Below are positions 33,566 to 44,598 of a stretch of DNA of 64,000 nucleotides, one piece after another. This stretch comes from Anaspis maculata (lineage: Eukaryota > Arthropoda > Insecta > Coleoptera > Scraptiidae). Positions within the stretch are counted from its first letter, which is position 1; every line of letters begins with the position of its first letter. The translations under genes were made by a program, and so were the position numbers. The notes under the pieces are model-generated. The model searched no databases. It saw only the letters and a list, made by a program, of their open reading frames with translations, and was not told the DNA's origin. The stretch spans positions 248,001 to 312,000 of the forward strand of contig OX421966.1 in NCBI GenBank assembly GCA_949128115.1. The letters are read 5' to 3'.

Positions 33566-35259
33566 CTATAATGGCCAGACGATATCTTCAATCCACTTGA
33601 TGTATCCAGAAACTCTGGTAAAAACGTCAGGACTTCCGCCGATTCCGCACGCCCTTCCAAACGATATTATCCCCACAACGTCGTACATGCATTGCACTTC
33701 CCCATCGTCATGATGATATATTTGTAGTGGCCCACCGCCCTGTAAAAATGCAAATGCCGTTCAATCAAAGCAATCGGGCATCAGGTGCTGAATCAGCATT
33801 ACTTGACAAAGACCCGTTCCTACACCACTGACTTTGGCGCAAACTTGAATTTCTCCCGCAATTCCGTTCTCCAACTTCCTGCCGATTTGGCTGCGATACG
33901 ACTGGTTGCAGCTGTTCTGATCGACGAATTCCAGACGGTGTTTGTGAAGGTCGTCGCTTCTTTCACCGGCATAGCTCGTCTTGCCCCAACCGGTAGCTAT
34001 TGCACGACTGGTGGGGATTTGAAATTCGGTGAAGAGACACGCCGGTCTGGCGAAAGAGTTCAATTCGGCTTGCGTTTCCAGCTTCAATAGACCAATGTCG
34101 TTGTAATACGATGTGGGCTTGTAGTCGGGATGACGTATGCGTTTTGCTATGTTGAATTTTTGGGTGTTGCTGTTGTTTTCGTTGAGGTCCGTCATGCCGA
34201 TTCTTACGTATTTGCTATCGCCACTGAAACAGTATTGCTTTTGTATGGAAAGATATGAAATTCGTGAAATTCGTTTTACTATTCTCTAGTTGTTAGGCAG
34301 TAAGCAGTCGTCATGACGTACGATTCGCTTATCAGGGATCCTCCACATAGCCATTTTATATCATCTTGTTCATATTCAAATCCGATTATTGCCTGAAATG
34401 TTGTAGTCATTATAGTAAAGATGTAACAAAATATTGGTCAACGAACGAACGTAGTATAATAATTGCTATTGCTAAAAAAGATGCAGCTAGCTGAATCGAG
34501 CTCCAGCGAGTGTTGTAAAGCACTCAAATGAGTAATTTACACTACACAAGAGTGGAATACGATGCTTCATTCAACTGATAAAAGTATATTTTTACAATTT
34601 ACCATATGTGGAAACTCTTTTTTTCTGGCTTTTCCAGCCCATATCAACGACGGATATACAAATTCACATTCACTTTTTGTGGTTTCTAGATCTTCACCGC
34701 TGTACAAAACTGGCTGTACTTTTTGTTGGTATGCATATTTGCTGTATTCCTTGCATTCTGAAAAAAAAAATAATTCAGAGTTTCTGAAAAAAAAAAACGA
34801 CTTTCTTATACACACTTGCTTTACTGATTTGTCCAGGTACACGCTGTTGGGATTGTGAAGCAGCGGGAACAGGACAGCACACAATCGGTTCTGTACCTTG
34901 GAATCCACAAATTTGAGGGGGCTTGGACCCTTTCACATTCCTTAAAGCTTGTAGGGCATTGGGGCATTTGTTCAGTATCTTACATTCGCCTGGTGATCCG
35001 CTTGATTCAATTGTGCATTTATCTCCTGTAAGGAAACATTACATGATCTTCTCACATCACATTCTGGTATTATTTTATTATACTGCGGCTATGCAACTTC
35101 AGTAGGTACTGTTAGATTGCAGTTAGTAAATTAAACAGATCAAAATGAGAATAGTCCCGGTCAAACTCAGATGAAACTAAAAGAATTCAGATAGCTACCT
35201 ATGGCTGAGTTAGCTGCGACAGAGCTGATCAAAACAAATAACAACAATGAATTGAACAT
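33566..35259 (-). CDS. Clip-domain serine protease homologue (catalytically dead)
   Basis: Secreted clip-domain S1 pseudo-protease, 377 residues; relatives act as cofactors in prophenoloxidase activation. Exons in transcription order: 35199-35259, 34816-35025, 34603-34757, 34280-34392, 33803-34223, 33566-33739; phases agree throughout. Signal peptide MFNSLLLFVLISSVAANS. Clip domain about residues 24-71 with six Cys in the standard pattern, ending ICGFQGTEPIVCC. S1 domain: the activation region reads SLIWAGKARKKEFPHM instead of IVGG; the His site is TAYC (His to Tyr173); Asp222 is kept (YYNDIGLL); the Ser loop is CQGGGPLQ (C319-L325) where active relatives have CQGDSGGPL, so two residues are deleted and no Ser remains. 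The 63-nt intron before the last exon holds no alternative supplying them. The C-terminus is canonical (SPDVFTRVSGYIKWI). Its exon 1 has a duplicate at 27786-27843. Confidence 0.88.
34450..34560. repeat. Short repeat shared with 4620-4765
   Basis: GCAGCTAGCTGAATCGAGCT...GTTGTAAAGCACTCAAATGAGTAA matches GCAGTTTGCCGAAACGAGCC...GTCGTGAAGCATCCGAATGAGTGA near 4670-4725 at about 70%. Both lie in protease introns and are bordered by TATAATA-rich sequence. Family unknown. Confidence 0.4.
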
Positions 35260-35839
35260 CTTTCTGCATTCACTGGTTGGATGGCTACTCATCTACACAA
35301 ATAAACATCTCATACTGGTATCTGGTTGTCCAATTTTCTTGTTATATTGCCGTTTAGTGTTTACCCTCCCCGTTTAAAAGTGCCTCAACCAGTGTGGTTT
35401 TCCACAACATAATTACATATTATGCTGATTTTTGACAGGTATTTTCTTTCTGATTGACGAGTAAAAAAAGTTCTCCAAAAAACTGTAACGTAAATATCCG
35501 AGAAAAACCGCTCTGGAGTATACGTACCTCAAGTGCCCCACGTGACTACGAGGACAATAATAATCTGAGCGAGTTTTCGTGATGACATGACCTCCAGCCA
35601 TAAATTTTACCAACTAAGAATATTAACGTATAAAATTGAATAGTTCTTGGAACATGGATTAGTGAGAATAGTGAATAATGCTACTAAATTGAATAATGCT
35701 GCTTGCTTTTTTCACTTATTCGGTACCTACTTACTTCTCAATTATAATAGATATGACGCGACTACGGATTTCTACTCTCTGGTCGTGCACTTGCACTTCG
35801 CCTGGAAAGCTGTAGAAACCGCGACTGAACCAAGCACCT

Positions 35840-36480
35840 AAATTTATCAGCGCATCCACCATAAAAATTAGATTCATTTTCTAATCATTTTTTCTTTATT
35901 ATTATAAATTATAGGATACTAATTATAGAAATAATTCATAGAATAAGCATAAACATCTGTGGAAACTTCAACCAAACTGAAAATTCACAATTTTTAGTTT
36001 CAATTAGCGCACTCGCCATGAAATCCAACGCGGGTTCACATTTTACTCGTTTTTGTCCATTCATCATCCAGAAGCCATACCAACAGTTCCCTTGAAAAGC
36101 TGTAGAAGCTGCGACTCAAATCTAGAACTGGGATTTTCTAGTTCTACTCGTAATATTCACCACTGAATCCAGAGGAGCACCTCCACCATTCTCTCGTTTT
36201 TTTTTGCGCATTCCACGCCATATCGCAAAGTCCCAATGCATTTTGCTAGGGAAATTGTGGAAGCTTCGACTAAACTGGAGGCTTGATTTTGCTTATCTTT
36301 TCAGCGCATTCACCATAATTGAAGCGTAGCCATATCATCGTTATACTGGTTTTTACTGATCTCACACCATCCCAGCGCATCTTACCAGGACTTGATGTAG
36401 AAACCTTATTCGGAAGCATTGACTGAGAACCATAGACTGAATTTTTCCAGTCTTACTCAACGCATCCACCATAATAAATC
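35840..36480 (-). repeat. Scattered GCGCATCCACCAT satellite-like monomers
   Basis: Diverged monomers with CAGCGCATCCACCATAAA (35848), GCGCACTCGCCAT (36005), CCTCCACCATTC (about 36180), CAGCGCATTCACCATAAT (36302) and CAACGCATCCACCATAAT (36457), each separated by about 120-160 bp. No gene is visible between 35,260 and 36,600. Confidence 0.5.
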
Positions 36481-36689
36481 TAGCTGAAACCGAACGTAAT
36501 ATTGAAGTAGTTTTCCGTTGGTTATTCAACCTAAAAATGTCGCGTAGATCGAACGATACAATTATTGTGTGGGGGGAACGTTACAAATAACAATGATAAA
36601 TAATTTTGCAGCAACGTTTATATCAACCACAACAACAACGTCGAGAATAACGTTTATATTTCAGCAAGTTTGAGAAAAATGTCGGAAAT

Positions 36690-37063
36690 AATGAAGAATA
36701 GAATAGTATAGAATAGAATAGAGTTTATTAATGCTTATTACATTTCAGCAGAGACGCAATTCGACAGATTCTTCAGAAGGAAAATGTTTTTTGACAGTCT
36801 AGCTGCCAGTACATCAACATGTCTTTCCCACCGCAGTCCCGAATCAAGACCAATGTTTTTTGAACTACTGGAATATTAGTGTCATTGACATATTTATGGA
36901 TTTTAAATGAGGAAGATACTGGAAGATCATTGATAAATATCAGAAAAATTGAAGGTCCAAGAATGGACCCTTGAGGGACACCCAGAGACTGAAGTTTCTT
37001 TGAGGACATAAGAACGTTGATTCGATCTAAAATTATTGTCGCACGAATCAACGTAGGAAACAA
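36690..37063 (-). pseudogene. Non-LTR retrotransposon fragment (reverse transcriptase)
   Basis: Minus-strand translation contains LGVPQGSILGPSIFLIFINDLP, a hallmark of LINE reverse transcriptases (shown only as the motif GVPQGSILGP...INDLP). The downstream catalytic block that should read YADD/FADD is YVNDT, so the enzyme would be dead. The frame breaks soon after. The fragment ends in a repetitive tail (TTCTATTCTATACTATTCTA on the minus strand), typical of a LINE 3' end, but only about 70 bp separate the RT piece from the tail, so most of the element has been deleted. Confidence 0.75.
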
Positions 37064-37209
37064 CGTTATAAATTGATGACTGAATGAAACGTTATAAATT
37101 ATGATGAGAACAGCTTCAAAACAACGTTTATGTCGTTCATATCAACTTCAAAAATAACTTCGCACGCAACGTTACTATAAACGTTTCAACAAAACGTTGA
37201 AACAACATT

Positions 37210-37640
37210 GAACATTCGGAATTTTGGTTGACACAGAAAATAGAAATTGCATAACTTTGGTGATACTTCCTGAACTGTGGTCAAGAATTACGGAATTATT
37301 ATTGTAAATTACTAAATTTTGTTGGAATATGCTAAACTTTGGTTGAGAGCTGAACTTTTGCTACATATTGCTGAACTCATTTTTATAATAGCTTCATCTT
37401 ACTGTAAAACTTGCTCATTCAGGTGCAAACTTGCTAACCTATAGAAAATAATTGCTGATTTCCGCTGAAACTTGCTGAATTATTCTCGACAACAACTGCT
37501 CGATGTAAGTATGTTGAAAATTGCTGATTTCCAACTACAAATTTGCGAGCTTTGCTGGAACTTGCTGGATTTAATATTGCTTAACATTGCTGCCGTATGG
37601 TGAAACTGCTTTTTTCATAATTATGGTGAATGAAGAACAA
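37210..37640. repeat. Degenerate TTGCTGAA-unit array
   Basis: About fifteen copies of a 25-35 bp unit built on TTGCTGAA(C/T)TT and AACTTGCT, for example around 37310-37350 and 37440-37480. The unit is similar to the inverse of the GATGAATTCAGC array at 59.4-64 kb. Confidence 0.55.
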
Positions 37641-38089
37641 CTATTATTGTAATGTCGTGTGCAACCCAATAAGCGTATTGCGTGTACTTTTGTGGCTTTT
37701 GAAACTGTTGTGCTTCCCTTACTTGGGTCTCCTTGAGTCTTTCAAAGCCTCCAATATAATTTGGAGCCCTGATGAATTACTTCCTGGCTTCTTGTGTCCA
37801 TCGAAATTCGAGCCTAATTTGTGTCTTCTTGTGTCGTGAATCCTTCCAGCTGAAAAATGAGCACAGAGAAAGTCACATGAAAAACTTTGGATGTCTATAT
37901 GGTATTTGAAGAACTTGCGACCTACTTCTCAAAATAGCATAAAAATTGTGAAAGCGTTGCTCAAATGGCGGATCGGCTTTTGAAAAATTAATAAAAAGGA
38001 TCATTGAGACGTCACTTTGAAACCCATTTCGAGCTCAATTGCTCAGAATAGAGGAAATATATTCAAATCCTGTGGTTAAGAATCATATG

Positions 38090-41000
38090 TCACAAATCCT
38101 CTTGAAATCCTACAAAATGAAAGATGCGCAGCTCAAATGGTGGATGCGCTGAACAAAAATCAATCTAGGGGGCCCATTTCGAAATAATTCAATTTAGATC
38201 AATTTTCTTGATCACGCGGGCAAAAAATGCATTTCCGAAAATTTCACAAAAATGGTAAGTTCTCCACTCAAATGGTGGATGCGCCGTGAATAAATAAATC
38301 AAAAAAGTGATTGAAAGGACCTCTTGCTAACTCAAAATACAGTCTCTGCAGCATCTAATTCTTGTGATAAAAGATTGCACCTTGCAACTCGTATCAATTT
38401 CGTAATTTTCGGAAAAAAAATAATTTATGCAGCGCTCGAATGGCGGATGCACTTTAAAAAAATCAAATGTGTTTGTTGAATGCGTCATTCAAATGGTGGA
38501 TGCGATGCTGAAAGGTAATAAAAAATATTGTTGGAACGACACTTTTAGCCCCGGTTCGATCTCATTCAACTCACAAGTTTTTGAGACAAGTTCCGTGGCT
38601 AAAAATCGCAGAAAACAAATCATTGAGAATCTCACAAAAATGGTTGTTGCACTGCTCAACTGGTGGATGCGCTGCTAGAAATATAAGGGCGGTTGATGGG
38701 GTCACACATTCAGTCACAGCTCAAGCTCACAATGCAGATGCCCATCGGTAGAAATCACGTCACAAATTGCATCAATATGCTGAAAAAAAAAATAAGAAAA
38801 CTGTTGATGTACCGCTCAAATATGGTGGAGGCGCTATGAAAATCAGTTGAAAAGGTGGCTGAAACAAAATCAGGCTCATTTCCCCAATAGTTTTCATCAA
38901 TTTTGTCGATAAAAATCGCACCTTGCAAATCGTTTTTTCAATCTTCTATAATAAAAAATGATGTATGCGTCGTTCAAATGGTGGATGCGCTATTGAGAAA
39001 TTGATCATGATTGCTGTTACTGGCATCAGTGCAAGCTTATTCCAATATTCACCCTAAGTGATTCTCAGGACAGGTATGTATTTGTGACTGGGAAGGGCAA
39101 CTTACAAACGTGTCGAAATTCCACAAAAATGGCGGATGCGTCGCTCAAATGGTGAACGCGATTCTGCAATTAATGCAACGTCACTTTTGGTCCTAGGTCA
39201 AGTTCGTTCGACTACAATAATTCCAAGGGCAGGCTCCGTGTGTGAAATTTCATTCAAATCAGTCAAAATCTCATGAAAATTATAGTTGCTGCGTCGCTCA
39301 AATGGTGGATTCGGTGTTGAGATGGATCACAAGTGTGATTGGAGCGTGAATATTGGCTCCAGTTGAACAAGCTCATCCACACACAATGCAGCTTTGATGA
39401 CCCCTCGGTGGGAATCGCTGTTCACAAATTTCATTGAATTACTAAAGAAGATATCTATTTATTTTTTTATTAGTCGTCCTTCTTTTTTGTAAGATTGCAG
39501 TGTGGTTTCCGCTTAGCAGTTGTTCACTTAATCTTTATCTTTTATCACCTGTTTGACATAATGTCATTATGTGGCGAAAAGTTATTGTTTAGTATGCTGT
39601 GATTGTTGAGGTTAGAACATGGGTAATAGAGATTAGTGTAATTACTTCGGCAATCAATGGAATCAAAATGTGGATGTAATTATAAGTGGAGTATTATTCA
39701 TATTTATGAGTCTGAATACAATTTCGATCATTCAGGCTATTTTATAAGAAATAATATTGAGCCAAAAAGGCGACTGTCCTTTGAATCTCTGTTTCATCAA
39801 AACTAGATGGCATCGATCACATAATGCTACCAAGATAAAAAGAACTTGTTGTGGTGTGTGTCATGAAGAATCCATTTTTTTTTTGTGAAAAGTGTAGTGT
39901 TGTACTTCACTCAAAAGAGTCGGAAGACTATTTCTTTGTCTCATTGTCTCATACACAAATTGAATGTTATAGGACAAAGAATAATAGCCTGGCGGAATTG
40001 CATCTTTCCAATTTTTCTATTCTTAGTTGACTACCGCATAGTTGCTTATTTTTCTGCGACAAGACCCTTTTTACTTCAAATAGATAAATTTCACTCTATC
40101 AATAATCGTCAAAATTATAATATGCACTGTTTAGTATTTTATCGTGCATAAAATATTTTATACTGGATAGACGGGTATAGCGCCACCGTCCTTTTAAAAG
40201 GACACCTCTTTGAGAAAAAACTACGACTTTTTGAAAAAAAAAAACACTCACTAATTTTAATTAGTTACACTATGATGAGCCTACATTTGAAATGGTTTGA
40301 AAATCGGGAGAAAAAAAGTTTCGGTCTCATCTGTGTTACTCAGAATACAGTGTTTACCCAATTCCTGTCGATGAAAGAGGCACCTTGCAAATTGTGTCAA
40401 TCTTTTGCAACAATAGCTGTATGCACGGTTCAAATAGTGGGTGCGCTGTTGGAAAATAGATCAAAATTGTCTTTAAAACGTCACTTTTGACCCCAGTTTG
40501 AGCTCATTCATCCATTATGATTTCCAGAACAGGCACCGTTTAAATGTCAAAATTCCACTGGAGTATGCGCTGATGCTCACTTGGTGCATGTGCTGCAAAA
40601 AATCTCATGAATTATTGTTGCTGGAGTCACTTTTTTGTCCCCAAAACACGGCCATTCACCTACAGTACCGTCTTTTAACTGGTTGAATAAAAATCGCACC
40701 GTTAAAATTGTATCAAAATGCAAAAAAAACCTAGTAAATGATATATCACTCCAATAGTGGATGCGCTAGAAGAAATGATCAAAAAAATAGCATAGAACAG
40801 CTCGAGCTACTCCATCCACAATACAGTCTCAATTCAATTTTTGTCGATGAAAATCGCACCTTGCAAATCTTGGGTATCAATCTCTCAACAACAATGGTGT
40901 AGGCACTCTCCAAATGGTGGATGCGCTGATAAAAACTGAGCCAGTATCATCGTTGAAACGTGACTTTTGACCCCAGTTCAGGCTTATTCATGTTAGGACA

Positions 41001-41300
41001 AGTCCCGTGAGTGGAAGTCGCACCATGCAGATCTTGTTGGAGTCACAAAAGAATGGTGGTTGTGTCGCTCAAATGGCGGATGCGCTGCTGAAAATATTTC
41101 ATTGTTGCAGTCTTACTTTCAGTCACAGCTCAAGCTCATCCACTCGCATTACAGCCTCAATGTTCCATCGGAAAAAATCGCATCTAACAAATTGCATCAA
41201 GAAGCTGAGAAAAAGAATAGGTCATGCATCGCTCAAATATGGTGCAGGCGATATGAAAATCATTCAAAAAGTGATCTGAGACAGTCTAGAGTTCATCCAA
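38090..41300 (+). repeat. Satellite-like array, GGTGGATGCGC orientation
   Basis: At least fourteen degenerate monomers, each marked by GCTCAAATGGTGGATGCGCTG or a close variant (38136, 38268, 38478, 38650, 38818, 38968, 39147, 39297, 40428, 40752, 40910, 41070 and others) and by a GACTTTTGACCCCAGTTCGAGCTCATTCA-like block. Spacing is mostly 130-200 bp. The same family occurs inverted at 48.6-51.7 kb. About 39430-40200 is less repetitive and holds no recognisable gene. Confidence 0.7.
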
Positions 41301-41314
41301 ACTACTCAACAAAA

Positions 41315-44170
41315 GAAGTGGTCCACCCAAAATTTTCAATAAAGTTCAAAGTGCCCTAGCTCCCGAAAAAATAGGATTACATGATCCCAAATTTTTTCAT
41401 TTCCCACATACCTGCGCTCTTTGCCTATCAGAGGACGGACACAAAATCAAGTTCAAATCTTCCTTGTTGGTTATACAGGGCGTCACGTAAAACCCTTCAA
41501 AAATTCAAAAGTTGGAGTAACTCCCAATTCGGAAAATCATGTTTTTGGATATTTTCAACTGGTCCAGGGAGGATGGTACACCCATATCTCAAAACGGTTT
41601 TTTCAATTTTCTGATTATCTCTTTTCACTCCAGGGTGATTCGAGAAAAACAAATTCTTGGTTTTTTGGTCACAGCTTTTTTCCTTCATGTAGCTCGTGTT
41701 GAAGCAGAAGCTTCAGGGAACAAGAATATGTTTTTGAAATTGATGCATAAGAAAACTTAGAATTGAGACTCTGCATCAAAAATTACACAGATCTGAAAAA
41801 CCCCCAAAATCAGATTTGGAGATGGAACTCGTCCGAAATCAATTTGCTTTGAAGTCAACCATTCAAAATGATCATTTTTAGATATACCTGTATATGTATA
41901 TTCTTCCTGTATATGAGAAGATTTCTTGACGAGGGAATTAAATTATGGCTGCATGTTTTCAGAAGAAAATCTGTGTCCCTCTTACCTGAAAACTAATGTA
42001 ACCTACGTTACGAACAACAAAGCTGGTAATTTAATTTAGAAACATTGTTGGATTTTTCTCGGTCAAAAATAATTACCAACTTTTATATTCGTAACGTAGG
42101 TAACATTAGTTTCCAGGTGAGAGGAACACTGATTTTCTTTTGAAAACATGCAGCCATAATTTCGCTGTGCTAGAATGATAGTAAGATATACTCAAATTTC
42201 TGATTTTCGGATTACTCCAAAATCTATAGCTCCAAGCTATTCTCTACCTGGTAAAAAAATCGAACTACTCAGAATCATCATGGAAGTACATAAAAAATGA
42301 ATATCTCACTGTTATAATTATTTGTTTTCCAAACAGTTCTGGTCTAATACTCGGACATCTCAAAATGTTCTATTTCTTCTACTGAGAAATAGATCGAATT
42401 TGATCTTGCCTTCTGGTATAATACAAAGACATTTCAACATGTCCCAATTTCACAACAAATCTGATTTGGAAATTTCAAGTTGTCCTTGTTTTCCATGTTA
42501 TCTCAGTATTTTACTGTGAAAGATGTCTCACTCTTATACCAAAAAACCAACTGATTCAATGAAAGTCTTCAGATATTTCATTTTAACTCACTATTGCACC
42601 AACATACTCTCATGCGTTTGTGAAATATCTTACTTTTCTCTAAGTTGTCCCACTATTTGACCAGAAATGTTCCGTGATTTGTTTGAAATGACTTGATAAT
42701 TTTAACTTATCTCCAATGTACATTGCCATGATTTTGTTATCCACAGGTCAGTTTGTATTGGGTAAAACTGAACCAAAACAATGGATAGATGCGGAGGCAG
42801 ACTATATTGGTTATAGCTATGGCCAAGACTGCCAAAAGTAAAAGAAATCGTGAAAATCGGTTCACAGGATGGAATGTTTGATGAAAAATCTTGAATAATT
42901 GAATGACAAAGTTATGAACTTTGACATTTTTCAATATTTGACACATGACAGTTAGCGAAACACTATCTACTGTTCTAAATACAGTTTTCCAAGGACTTCC
43001 AAATGAATTTCCAATTTCTGATAGTGACACTTTTATTTGTCAGATGACAGCCAAAAACTAATGGGCTTATTCCATGTCATACAATACTTAAGGATAACTA
43101 TGAAAAATATGTTGAACTGCTATGTGCAATATGCAAACTGCAATATGTTGCTATGCTTATTGTGCAATACTCGGACAACTTTGAAAAAAAAAGAGATGAA
43201 TTCAAAATCACTCTACGAATTCCTGACGAATAGTAGGATCACTTACATGAAAAAACGGACAACTTCCAACAGAACTATTATTTCTAGCGATATACAAGGA
43301 TATGTTCACTTTTTGATTTTTTTCTCAAAGAGTAAATGTGATTTCATAATGAATTCCGCACAGGTCTATCAAGAGCGAGATCAGGAGCGATATAATACAA
43401 CTGGGAAATTAAAAAATCTCAGAAATTTCGAGAAGAAGAGTGTCTTTCGTTCTTCTGAAATGTTCAAGTGGCGATTACTCGAAACTATGTTTTTCAAGTT
43501 GTCTTACTATCATTCTAGTACAGCGATTTGATTCCCTCGTCAAGAAATCTTATTTAATTCAGAAAGAGGTATATCTTAAAATGATCATTTTGGATGGTTC
43601 ACTTTGAAGCAAATTGATTTCCGACGAGTTCCATCTCCAGATCTGATTTCGGGGGTTATTCAGATCTGCGTAATTTTTTATGCAGAGTCTTGATTTCAAG
43701 TTCTCTTCTGCATCAATTTCGAAGAAATATTCTTGTTCTCCAAAGCTTTAGCTTTAACATGAACTACAGATTATAAAAATCGGGTGATAAGGAATAAGGG
43801 AAAAGGCTATGACCAAAAAAGCTAAAAGTTGTTTTTTTAAAATCACCCTGTAGTGAGGTAAGATAATCGGAAAATTGAAAAACTGATTCGAGATATGGGT
43901 GTAGGAACCTTCTTGGACCAGTTGAAAATATTCAATAACTTGTTTTTCCAAATAATTGGGAGTTACTCCAACTTTTTTATTTTTGCAGAGTTTTATGCGA
44001 TGCCCTGTATAACCAACACGGAAGATTTGAACCTCAATCTGTATCCATCTTCTAATAGACAAAGAGCGCAGGTATGTGAGATAAGAAAAAAATTAAAATT
44101 AGTTCTCTTTTTCGGGAGCTGGGGCACTTTGAACTTCATTGAAAATTTTGGGTGGGCCACTTCAATTGTT
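41315..44170. mobile_element. Large palindromic element (arms about 0.8 kb)
   Basis: The left end GTGGTCCACCCAAAATTTTC with CAAAGTGCC and GCTCCCGAAAAA blocks is mirrored at 44170-44100. Further paired blocks: CATACCTGCGCTCTTTG with its inverse near 44060-44080, AATCTTCCTTGTTGGTTATACAGGG with its inverse near 44005-44025, and TTTCTTGACGAGGGAAT with its inverse near 43535-43550. The centre (about 42,200-43,480) is unpaired and holds no recognised coding region. The left arm has an inserted mini-palindrome (41944-42158) absent from the right arm. Confidence 0.7.
41944..42158. mobile_element. Mini-palindrome MITE inside the left arm
   Basis: TATGGCTGCATGTTTTCAGA at the left is the inverse of the right end (…TTTTGAAAACATGCAGCCATA); AACCTACGTTACGAA and TTCGTAACGTAGGT pair inward. 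The right arm of the host palindrome (near 43525) reads straight through the site, giving the empty form. Confidence 0.75.
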
Positions 44171-44598
44171 AAGTAGTTTTTTTTCGACAGTTTTTATACA
44201 ATTATTTTGGTGAATGGGCTGTTGAGAAACAATTTCCGAATGTTGTTGGAACGTCGCTTTTGGCCTTCAGCTTGAGCTCATCCACCTAGTCGCCGGAAAA
44301 AATTTGTAGTAACACAACAGATTTTCTTTTGGACAAATAAAGTTTTCCCACAGTTTCTTTGTTTCCAGTTTATTCATGATCGTCCCATTGGTCCAGGTTT
44401 GAATTCCTATACAACTAGCTAAAGTTTGATTGGAGATTTATCTATCTTCTTAACACGTTCACTGCTACGCTGGTCTCATGCTAGGGTCCCATGGGACTAG
44501 CAGGAGATTTTATTTTTTTCAAGTTCATAGCAGGTTTTGAGATGACAACGTCGAGAGACGAAAATGTCAGAGTGGTGCGTCAGTTTTCACTCAGAGAA

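Noticed and set aside
38090..41300. CRISPR-like appearance of regularly spaced short repeats
   Set aside because: Spacing varies widely, sequences between boxes are themselves repeated, and the genome is clearly eukaryotic; a satellite is the right reading.
43037..43531. 164-codon plus-strand frame in the centre of the 41.3-44.2 kb palindrome
   Set aside because: Lys/Asn/Ser-rich with no domain or signal, and AT-rich composition permits such frames by chance. Left uncalled, though a lost transposon gene is possible.
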